From Acidobacteriaceae bacterium (GTDB lineage Bacteria; Acidobacteriota; Terriglobia; Terriglobales; SbA1), in contig PLEA01000544.1 in the NCBI GenBank assembly GCA_003136335.1, forward strand, positions 32,614 to 44,567: DNA of 11,954 nucleotides. The letters are read 5' to 3'. Below the pieces are notes generated by a model that saw only the letters and a program-made list of their open reading frames with translations, was not told where the DNA came from and searched no databases. The position numbers were made by a program, and so were the translations under genes. Position 1 is the stretch's first letter. Every line of letters begins with the position of its first letter. Positions 6,870-11,954 of this stretch are shown here, piece by piece.

Positions 6870-7039
6870 ATGGAGCTGACATCGAGGATTTTGACACTCT
6901 TCGCGCTTACCTGACGACGCGGCGATGCGTGAAGTTGGGTGAGACGGTGTCATTTAGGAACCTGCGGGGAGGTGTTTCGAACTGGACGGTCAAGGTGGCC
7001 TGGGCGGACGGCCATGGCTGGGTTCTGAAACAAGCATTA
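6870..7039 (+). pseudogene. 5' fragment of a phosphotransferase-family (APH / methylthioribose-kinase-like) gene
   Basis: In the frame that follows the 6838 stop, the bases encode GADIEDFDTLRAYL, then KLGETVSFRNLRGGVSNWTVKV, then WVLKQAL, ending at TAG 7040-7042. The GGVSN turn and the VLKQAL strand with its Lys match the nucleotide-binding N-lobe of APH-type small-molecule kinases (PF01636-like). Only about 55 residues remain of an expected 350, and there is no catalytic loop. The frame has no start codon; the ATG at 6870 is one base out of frame, and a single-base deletion just after it (ATGG instead of ATGGG) would explain this. The fragment ends abruptly where transposase-like sequence begins. 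The kinase may once have been part of this sugar locus. The call rests on by-eye motif recognition. Confidence 0.5.
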
Positions 7040-7383
7040 TAGCGCGGCGTTTGATTGGCGATGCGGAGCATTTCTGGCAAAAGAGGTACTACGATTTCAA
7101 CATTCGAAATTACCCGCAGTTTGTGGAAAAGCTGCGCTATCTTCATCGCAATCCGCTGAAGGCTGGGTTGTGCGAGCGTCCGGAGGACTGGGAGTGGAGC
7201 AGTTTTCGCCACTACGCAACCGGATGTGAGGGACGGGTCGAGATCGAGTCAGAATGGACGGCACGAAAACGCGAACGAGCGGCGGGAAAACAGCGCTTGT
7301 CCTCTGTTACTGTCAACATTAATGTTGACAATACAGAATTACATAGGCTAGCCTTCTGGTGCCTCGCGATGGTCTACGCATGA
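7022..7383 (+). pseudogene. REP-associated tyrosine transposase (RAYT / transposase_17) remnant, 3' half only
   Basis: From about 7042 the frame encodes RRLIGDAEHFWQKRYYDFN, LRYLHRNPLKAGL, EDWEWSSFRHYATG and VEIESEWTARKRER, the conserved second half of acidobacterial RAYT proteins (Y1 transposase family). The first half, with the HUH metal-binding motif, is absent. Just upstream, in another frame, VLKQAL fits the usual RAYT LKQ(x)xSRRL junction, so two extra bases (AG in TTATAG) would account for the frame break at 7040. Recognisable similarity ends near 7290; the frame then runs through operator copy 3 to a TGA at 7381-7383. RAYTs mobilise REP palindromes; this copy cannot be active. Confidence 0.75.
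7312..7329. promoter_or_regulatory. Palindromic operator, copy 3, with TTGACA -35
   Basis: The sequence is GTCAACATTAATGTTGAC, a perfect 18-bp palindrome that extends to 20 bp with the flanking T and A (7311-7330). It lies 112 bases before the ATG of the GH101-like gene. The right arm forms TTGACA (7325-7330), a perfect -35 hexamer, as in copy 1; a matching -10 at 16-18 bases is not evident. It sits at the edge of the RAYT remnant, so it is either the surviving end of the old intergenic region or a late gain. Confidence 0.75.
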
Positions 7384-7441
7384 GGCCAAATCAACCAAAT
7401 TTCTTTGTTTGAGCGTGCAGTTGCAGGAGGATTCAGGCACG

Positions 7442-9649
7442 ATGCGAAATACCGTCCTTTGCAAATCGATCCCCGTATGCAGAATCGCAATCGTTGGCGC
7501 CGTCCTTCTGGGGCTGTCTTTTGGACCGAAGGATCTGTGCGCGCAATCACCGGCCTCGCTGGAGATCCGATCGGAAACTCTTTCGGTCACACTGGATGCA
7601 AAATTTCCGCGTGTTTTCAAATATCAGACGGCGAGTGCAAAGAGCCTTCCGGCGGCATTGGAGTCGTCGCGCCCGACAATCAAGTTGAATGGACAGCTGT
7701 ACACGGCTAGCGACTTGAACGTCGGCGTCCAGTCCACGGCCTTGGGTGTGACGTATGTGATGCGGGTTCCTTCTCTCGATTTGGAGCTGAACTGGCGGTT
7801 TGCAATCGAAGGCAACGAGCTTCTTTTCGAATTGACGAAAGTGCTGGAGGCCGGAGGTTTCCATCTGCAAACCTTGGAGTTTCCGGATCACTATCTAGTC
7901 CGGGTCCCTGCAGCTGAGGGGAAGGGTGAAGCCTATCGCGGCGAATACGGGCGGCAAAAGTGGAATGAACCTTTCTCGAATCTTCTCTGGCAGTCAACCG
8001 CGCACTTCATGAAGATCAGCGAAGCAGATGGAGAACAGTACCCGAAAGACACAAACTGGGCTTCCGCTGATGTGCCGGGAGTTGTAGCGACCATCTCCGA
8101 CAACATCCCCTACTGGAAACTCAAGACCCAAGTTTTGGGCGGGGAAGGTCCGGGCACGGATTTTGCAATGTGGCTCGGTACCTACTACTACCGCATCGCT
8201 GGCGACGTGCAGCCATTACTTCAGTCGCGCGTGGCGGTCCTTACCGAAGATCGCAATCACGATGGTGCCGTCAACTGGATGGAAGCTGCTCTGTGGCATC
8301 GCGACCATATGCGGACACCGAGCAATACCTACGAACCGAAGACTTTCGTCTACATCGTTTTTATCGATTGGATAAAGCCGGTCAAAGAGCCACCGGGTGG
8401 TTACGCTCCGCCGATTGCTTCATTCGCCGAAACCCTGGAAATTGTGCGTGCGGTCGCCAAGGTGACAGGCAACGCCAAACAGCGAGTGACTCTGGTTGGA
8501 TGGCAGTTCACGGGTCACGACACCGGCTACCCGGCATTGAATCAAGTGAACGAACGAGCCGGTGGAGCCGCGGCATTGCGAAAGCTGGTGAAAGATGCGG
8601 CTGAATATAACGCAAACATCGAGTATCACATCAATCTCAACGATGCCTATCCTGACAACCCGTTTTTTGACCCGAGTGTTTTGCAATTCAATCGAGAAGG
8701 CAAACCCTACGTCTGGTCCTACCAGTTTGACGGTGCGCCGCCGGACTATCGGATTTCCAATACCAAACAATTCCGCTCCGGCTACTTTCAGCGGCGTATC
8801 CAATCACTTCTAGATACAGTCCCGGTTTCGGAAGGCATCCGTCTGGATACGTTCCGCAATTGTGACATTAGTGTCGGCCCTGGCGAAGACATAGGCATTG
8901 TTTCTGAGACAGTTTATGGCGCCAAAATCCTTGATTGGTTTATGGAACGCGGCATCGTTCCTTTGACTGAAGGACCTGTGGATGCCTACTACGGAAAATC
9001 AGAGGGCGTGCAGCATCGCTTCGTGATCTCCGATCCCTTCCATCTCATGATGATGCAAGGAAAGCTCTACGGTGGCGGCAAATTTCAGGATGGCGTGGGA
9101 CAGGCATTGGGCTGGTCCATGAATCTAGGCTACTCGTTTCGAGAGACCAACGAGATCGGTGGTTTGCATCTCAATAAGTACAGCGAAGCCGAGATCGCAG
9201 ACATGTATTACCTCGGCAATCTCACCCAATCCTATCTATTAAAGAAGAATCTGATTTGGCTCGGAACCGAGAAGGTGGGCGAGAAGCAGGTGGAAAAGGA
9301 CGGAAAGACCGTTACCGTACCTCGCAACAACTACATTGCTCGATTTAGTGACGGGACGGTCTCCACGGTTCTTGACGATGGTTCCTGGACGGTCGTTGAC
9401 CACGATTTCAAAAGCGTCGACGGTCAACGGCGCGTGATTCCAATCAGTGACAAAGAGATTGTCCTCTACTCGGTAGATGGCGGCGCCGTGGATTGGACTC
9501 TTCCCTCGCAGTGGGCGCGGGCCAATATATCCGCAACTCCGGTCGATTCAAGTGTTGGTGCAGCGCAGCGCTATATCGTTGGCTCCGAGAGTAAAGTGGA
9601 GATTTCAACGAAGGGCAGGACTGCCTACATCTTGAAGCGGCTGAACTGA
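7442..9649 (+). CDS. Secreted GH101-like glycoside hydrolase (endo-alpha-N-acetylgalactosaminidase family)
   Basis: This is a 735-residue protein. The start chosen is the ATG at 7442, preceded by AGGAGG (7425-7430, 11-base spacer) and giving a signal peptide 1-34 (cleavage after LCA). A TTG at 7409 would add 11 residues and is less likely. Residues about 38-150 look like the mutarotase-like N-domain of GH101 (LEIRSETLSVTLDAKFPRVFKY). Then come DRNHDGAVNW (270-279), GWQFTGHDTGYP (353-364), RAGG, YNANIEYHIN with H396, D469 in IRLDTFRN (expected nucleophile) and E510 in LTEGP (expected acid/base), all in GH101 order. Classical GH101 enzymes remove O-glycans from Ser/Thr and are often over 1,500 residues with many accessory modules; this one is a bare catalytic core with a small beta tail. 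The real substrate may differ from mucin-type glycans. Operator copy 3 is upstream. Confidence 0.7.
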   Translation: MRNTVLCKSIPVCRIAIVGAVLLGLSFGPKDLCAQSPASLEIRSETLSVTLDAKFPRVFKYQTASAKSLPAALESSRPTIKLNGQLYTASDLNVGVQSTALGVTYVMRVPSLDLELNWRFAIEGNELLFELTKVLEAGGFHLQTLEFPDHYLVRVPAAEGKGEAYRGEYGRQKWNEPFSNLLWQSTAHFMKISEADGEQYPKDTNWASADVPGVVATISDNIPYWKLKTQVLGGEGPGTDFAMWLGTYYYRIAGDVQPLLQSRVAVLTEDRNHDGAVNWMEAALWHRDHMRTPSNTYEPKTFVYIVFIDWIKPVKEPPGGYAPPIASFAETLEIVRAVAKVTGNAKQRVTLVGWQFTGHDTGYPALNQVNERAGGAAALRKLVKDAAEYNANIEYHINLNDAYPDNPFFDPSVLQFNREGKPYVWSYQFDGAPPDYRISNTKQFRSGYFQRRIQSLLDTVPVSEGIRLDTFRNCDISVGPGEDIGIVSETVYGAKILDWFMERGIVPLTEGPVDAYYGKSEGVQHRFVISDPFHLMMMQGKLYGGGKFQDGVGQALGWSMNLGYSFRETNEIGGLHLNKYSEAEIADMYYLGNLTQSYLLKKNLIWLGTEKVGEKQVEKDGKTVTVPRNNYIARFSDGTVSTVLDDGSWTVVDHDFKSVDGQRRVIPISDKEIVLYSVDGGAVDWTLPSQWARANISATPVDSSVGAAQRYIVGSESKVEISTKGRTAYILKRLN

Positions 9650-9756
9650 AAGGGAGACAGATCAATGTTCCATTTGTGGCGGCGGGCGGGTGGCCCACTT
9701 CTGCAACGGGGAAGTATAACTCTCAAGAGGAACCCTCATTTTCAACCTTGGAGTGC

Positions 9757-9788
9757 CCCATGTTTGCCTGCTTTTTGGCAAACGTGGG
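9757..9788. repeat. REP-like hairpin 1
   Basis: The arms are CCCATGTTTGCC (9757-9768) and GGCAAACGTGGG (9777-9788), 11 of 12 complementary (the odd pair is G-U in RNA), with an 8-base loop. It may also act as a bidirectional terminator after the hydrolase gene. Confidence 0.6.
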
Positions 9789-9847
9789 ATCTCGCTCGAA
9801 GAGCAAATCTGTCCCCTATGGGTTCAGGGAGTTGTGATCGTGGATGG

Positions 9848-9882
9848 GCCCCACTTCTCGCAAAAGAGGCGAGAAATGGGGC
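9848..9882. repeat. REP-like hairpin 2 (insertion target)
   Basis: The arms are GCCCCACTTCTCGC (9848-9861) and GCGAGAAATGGGGC (9869-9882), 13 of 14 complementary, with loop AAAAGAG. The last base of the right arm is the last base before the insertion sequence, and its final GGGC is the duplicated target. Confidence 0.7.
9879..9882. repeat. Target-site duplication GGGC, left copy (right copy 11205-11208)
   Basis: GGGC lies directly outside the left inverted end of the insertion sequence, and the same four bases lie directly outside the right end at 11205-11208. Extending to five bases breaks the match. The left copy is also the outer part of REP-like hairpin 2. Confidence 0.7.
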
Positions 9883-9900
9883 TGTCCCTCGTCAAAACCT
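9883..9900. repeat. Left terminal inverted repeat of the insertion sequence
   Basis: TGTCCCTCGTCAAAACCT. It pairs with the right end at 11187-11204, whose reverse complement is TGTGGTTCGTCAAAACCT. Confidence 0.75.
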
Positions 9901-9964
9901 GGTGTATCCGCAGAATGAATGTCTTGGAGATGGGTTTGATGCGGCTTTCGATAAGATTCTGGCC

Positions 9965-11017
9965 ATGATTTTGGCCATCGTCACGTCGTTCCGTCATCTC
10001 CTGGGGTGGGCTGTCAGTGCTTTCCGTTCCCGAGAAGATCTCATCCTTGAAAATCTCGCTCTCCGTCGGCAATTGCTGACTCTGCATGCCAAACGACCTC
10101 GCCGGCGATTGACCACACTACACAAGCTATTTTGGGTTGTCTTACGGCGGCTGTGGTCAGAATGGGAGCGGTCTCTCATCCTCGTTACGCCCAGAACTGT
10201 AGTCAGTTGGCACAGGGCTGGCTTCCGGTTGTATTGGACATGGGTTTCAAGAGCCCGACGCGTCGGAGGACGAAGACGGGTGAGTAAGGAGGTGCGTACT
10301 CTGATCTTTCGCATGGCCGCTGAGAATCCGACCTGGGGAGCGCCGCGCATTCACGGCGAGCTGCTAAAGTTGGGCTTCTGTCTGTCGGAAACCACGGTCT
10401 CGCGTTGGCTACGGCGAATCCCGAGAAATCCTGATCCTGCCAAACGCTGGCTCACGTTCCTCCGGAATCATCGTGAGGCAATCGCGGCTATGGACTTCTT
10501 CACCGTACCGACGCTCACCTTCGGCGTACTGTACTGCTTCTTTGTTATCGGTCATGACCGGCGGAAGATTCTGCGATTCAACGTGACTCGAAATCCGAAT
10601 GCTCTCTGGATCGTGCAACAGATGCGAGAAGCATGGCCGTATGCACCGATGCAACGGTTCCTGTTGTTGGACCACGACTCCAAGTTTGGCAGGGACGTAA
10701 TTTCGGCCGCGAAAGACATGGGCAGCCAGCCAGTGCGCACTGCTTTTCGCAGTCCATGGCAGAATGGGGTTGCTGAACGTTGGGCGGGAAGCTGCCGACG
10801 AGACTTGCTAGATCACGTGATCGTCCTGAACGAGCGGCATTTGAAGCGGCTGATGACTGAGTATGTGCGCTACTACCATGAGGATCGGACGCACCTCGGA
10901 CTGGCGAAGGATACGCCGACAGGTCGGCCAACCGCGATATGTCCTGCGATGGGAAGCAAGATTCGCTCCTTCACTCGACTCGGCGGACTGCACCACCGTT
11001 ACTCCGTCGCGGCCTAG
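9965..11017 (+). CDS. DDE transposase with integrase core domain
   Basis: This 350-residue protein is read from the ATG at 9965 (MILAIVTSFRHLL). The frame is open further upstream to 9665, but that part crosses the inverted end and the REP-like hairpins, so it is excluded. The N-terminal part has a helical segment (LILENLALRRQLLTLHAKRPRRRL, roughly residues 22-46), then a helix-turn-helix-like region with PTWGAPRIHGELLKLGF, common to IS3/IS481-type proteins. The rve domain carries D177 (AAMDFFTV), D236 (LLLDHDSKF) and E271 (PWQNGVAERWAG), with DD(35)E-like spacing, so the active site looks intact. There is no second ORF and no frameshift window, unlike standard two-ORF IS3 elements. It cuts and joins its own ends and is functionally unrelated to the neighbouring sugar genes. 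Confidence 0.88.
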   Translation: MILAIVTSFRHLLGWAVSAFRSREDLILENLALRRQLLTLHAKRPRRRLTTLHKLFWVVLRRLWSEWERSLILVTPRTVVSWHRAGFRLYWTWVSRARRVGGRRRVSKEVRTLIFRMAAENPTWGAPRIHGELLKLGFCLSETTVSRWLRRIPRNPDPAKRWLTFLRNHREAIAAMDFFTVPTLTFGVLYCFFVIGHDRRKILRFNVTRNPNALWIVQQMREAWPYAPMQRFLLLDHDSKFGRDVISAAKDMGSQPVRTAFRSPWQNGVAERWAGSCRRDLLDHVIVLNERHLKRLMTEYVRYYHEDRTHLGLAKDTPTGRPTAICPAMGSKIRSFTRLGGLHHRYSVAA

Positions 11018-11186
11018 ACTCCGACAACTTCGTCTACCGGAGCAACTCTCTCTGCTCCAATCCAGAACCGCTGGCGCCGCTTTGTTTTGTCGCGAGCCGA
11101 GCCTTGTGGCTTGGAGTAACATCGGGCCGGAGCAACGCATCAATGGGTTGACAGGCCGCGAGGAAGAAGCTCTAGCCCGGCTCGTG

Positions 11187-11204
11187 AGGTTTTGACGAAC
11201 CACA
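11187..11204. repeat. Right terminal inverted repeat of the insertion sequence
   Basis: Reverse complement of the left end at 15 of 18 positions, with the core AGGTTTTGACG at 11187-11197 and terminus ACA at 11202-11204. The GGGC duplication follows at 11205-11208. Confidence 0.75.
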
Positions 11205-11238
11205 GGGCGCGATACGGACTTTGGCTGTATACATAACT

Positions 11239-11954
11239 ATGACCTTCCTGCGCCGCGTCGTAATGCTCTCTCGCAGCCGCAAGTTTGGCCGGTATCCAGA
11301 AGCCAGATGGGCGAATTGCGCCTTTGGGGCGATTCAAGTGTCCATAGCTTTGCTAGTGCTGTTGTCGCTGGTGCATCCATCGCGGGCCTTCGCGGCTAAT
11401 TCTGACCTGGAGACTGTGCTGACTGGCTCGCGCCAGCGTATTGAAAAATTGGATTACCGCTTGACCGGGCGACTCACACGGGTGGAAGGCAATGGCAAGC
11501 GCACGAGCTACAAGTTTGCCACCAAGGCTCACTGGTTTCCCGATGGTCTGCGCGTGCTATGCGAGATCTCGGGGCCCGGCTCAGAGAAGACCAGCGTTCT
11601 TCTGCATATGACCGTGAGTGGGCACGTGACCATCGAGGCGGTACTTCCTGGCGAGAAGGCCGCTAGCGTGTTGCCATTCGAACGTTGGAACGACCCACTC
11701 GTGGGAACAGATTTCTCCTATGAAGACATGGTAGAGAGCCAGTTCTTCTGGAAGCATCAGGAACTTCTGGCACCGGAGAAATACGGCGCACGGGATTGCT
11801 TTGTCCTTAAGAGCGTGTCCGGCTCTGAAGACCGGACTTACTATGATTCGGTAACATCGTGGATTGACCGCGGCATTTTGTACCCTGCGCATGTGGTGAA
11901 GACGCTTCGGGGGACGGGACTGCAGAAGGAGTTCATTTACTATGGGCTGCGGCA
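11239..11954 (+). CDS. LolA-like outer-membrane lipoprotein-sorting protein (3' end outside window)
   Basis: The frame is open from the ATG at 11239 to the window end, giving 238 visible residues. A signal peptide with a long N-region and the hydrophobic core VSIALLVLLSLV ends at about AFA (residue 52). The mature part has DYRLTGRLTRVEG, the GTDFSYEDM segment, FWKHQ, a CFVLKS strand and SWIDRGILYPAHVV, the pattern of LolA-like proteins annotated as outer-membrane lipoprotein-sorting proteins (PF17131-like). These beta-sheet half-barrel proteins bind lipids or lipoprotein acyl chains in the periplasm. A second in-frame ATG at 11263 is possible; neither start has a clear ribosome-binding site. 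The insertion sequence ends 34 bases upstream, so the native promoter has probably been moved 1.3 kb away. It is probably unrelated to the sugar regulon. Confidence 0.75.
   Translation, partial: MTFLRRVVMLSRSRKFGRYPEARWANCAFGAIQVSIALLVLLSLVHPSRAFAANSDLETVLTGSRQRIEKLDYRLTGRLTRVEGNGKRTSYKFATKAHWFPDGLRVLCEISGPGSEKTSVLLHMTVSGHVTIEAVLPGEKAASVLPFERWNDPLVGTDFSYEDMVESQFFWKHQELLAPEKYGARDCFVLKSVSGSEDRTYYDSVTSWIDRGILYPAHVVKTLRGTGLQKEFIYYGLR

Larger units (their letters stand above)
9650..9882. repeat. Intergenic block of REP-like imperfect palindromes
   Basis: This region between the hydrolase stop and the insertion sequence has no convincing gene. It holds two strong imperfect palindromes (9757-9788 and 9848-9882), a weaker folded stretch between them (GGGAT 9786-9790 ... 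GCTC 9794-9797 / GAGC 9801-9804 ... ATC ... CCC), and a related half-motif GTGGCCCACTTCTGC near 9690. The shared CCCA-rich outer arms suggest one repeat family. The long upstream extension of the transposase frame through here is ignored. Confidence 0.5.
9883..11204 (+). mobile_element. Complete insertion sequence, 1322 bp, single integrase-core transposase
   Basis: The ends are 18-bp inverted repeats, 9883-9900 and 11187-11204, identical at 15 of 18 positions including an unbroken 11-bp core CGTCAAAACCT and TGT...ACA termini. A GGGC target duplication flanks both sides. The element carries one transposase gene with an intact DDE triad, an 82-base left leader and about 187 bases of non-coding right end. 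TGT ends, a short duplication and a one-ORF rve-type transposase fit an IS481/IS3-like element; the exact ISfinder family is not decided here. It looks recently active. Confidence 0.8.

Noticed and set aside
7409..7441. TTG start for the hydrolase
   Set aside because: The ATG at 7442 has an AGGAGG site and gives a normal signal peptide; the TTG has neither.
8265..9430. GTCAAC and GTTGAC half-sites inside the hydrolase gene
   Set aside because: They are isolated six-mers without a partner arm, expected by chance in coding DNA.
9665..9964. Upstream extension of the transposase frame
   Set aside because: It crosses the insertion-sequence left end, the target duplication and both REP-like hairpins, so it cannot belong to the element's own gene.
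11037..11136. Direct repeat CCGGAGCAAC (11037-11046 and 11127-11136) and the GGAGCA/TGCTCC stem in the insertion-sequence tail
   Set aside because: Short, GC-rich and within the non-coding end of the element; could be transposase binding sites but nothing supports that beyond the two copies.
11192..11233. Hybrid promoter from TTGACG in the right inverted end to TATACA at 11228-11233
   Set aside because: The spacing is 30 bases, far from the 16-18 needed.
1..11954. CRISPR arrays, tRNA or rRNA genes, phage defence genes
   Set aside because: No regularly spaced repeats, no tRNA-like cloverleaf and no defence-type domains were seen on either strand.

Overview
This window most likely comes from a soil-type Acidobacteriota genome (Terriglobales-like). 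This is inferred from the moderately GC-rich sequence, the protein families and the type of RAYT and integrase-core transposases; no rRNA or marker gene is present to confirm it. It is accessory carbohydrate-metabolism DNA carrying transposon scars.

Layout. (1) Positions 1-2594, + strand: the C-terminal end of a Gfo/Idh/MocA oxidoreductase, then TPP-dependent 2-oxoacid dehydrogenase E1 alpha, E1 beta and a tiny stand-alone lipoyl carrier protein, closely packed as an operon. No E2 acyltransferase or E3 gene is in view. (2) Positions 2632-3777, - strand: an enolase-superfamily (mandelate racemase subgroup) sugar-acid dehydratase or cycloisomerase. It is divergent from (3) 4003-5921, + strand: an SDR dehydrogenase followed by a conserved protein with a GGDRTWLAPE motif. 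(4) Positions 6146-6838: a small secreted beta-rich protein. (5) Positions 6839-7383: a scar made of a phosphotransferase gene start joined to the 3' half of a REP-associated (RAYT) transposase. (6) Positions 7442-9649: a secreted GH101-like glycoside hydrolase. (7) Positions 9650-9882: REP-like hairpins. (8) Positions 9883-11204: a complete insertion sequence with 18-bp inverted ends and a GGGC target duplication, placed exactly at the edge of a REP-like hairpin. (9) Positions 11239-11954: the start of a LolA-like outer-membrane lipoprotein-sorting protein, running off the window.

The main hidden signal is an 18-bp palindrome, GTCAACAYTAWTGTTRAC, found three times and only between genes: at 3829-3846 (between the divergent dehydratase and SDR genes), 6088-6105 (before the secreted protein) and 7312-7329 (before the GH101-like enzyme). 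It looks like the operator of one regulator, not encoded here, that ties extracellular glycan cleavage to intracellular sugar-acid oxidation. At two of the three sites the palindrome also supplies TTGACA -35 hexamers.

Working model (inference): the secreted hydrolase and its small secreted companion release a sugar; oxidoreductases (MocA, SDR) and the dehydratase convert it to a keto-deoxy acid; the E1/lipoyl operon may then oxidatively decarboxylate a 2-oxoacid product. The substrate cannot be fixed from sequence alone.
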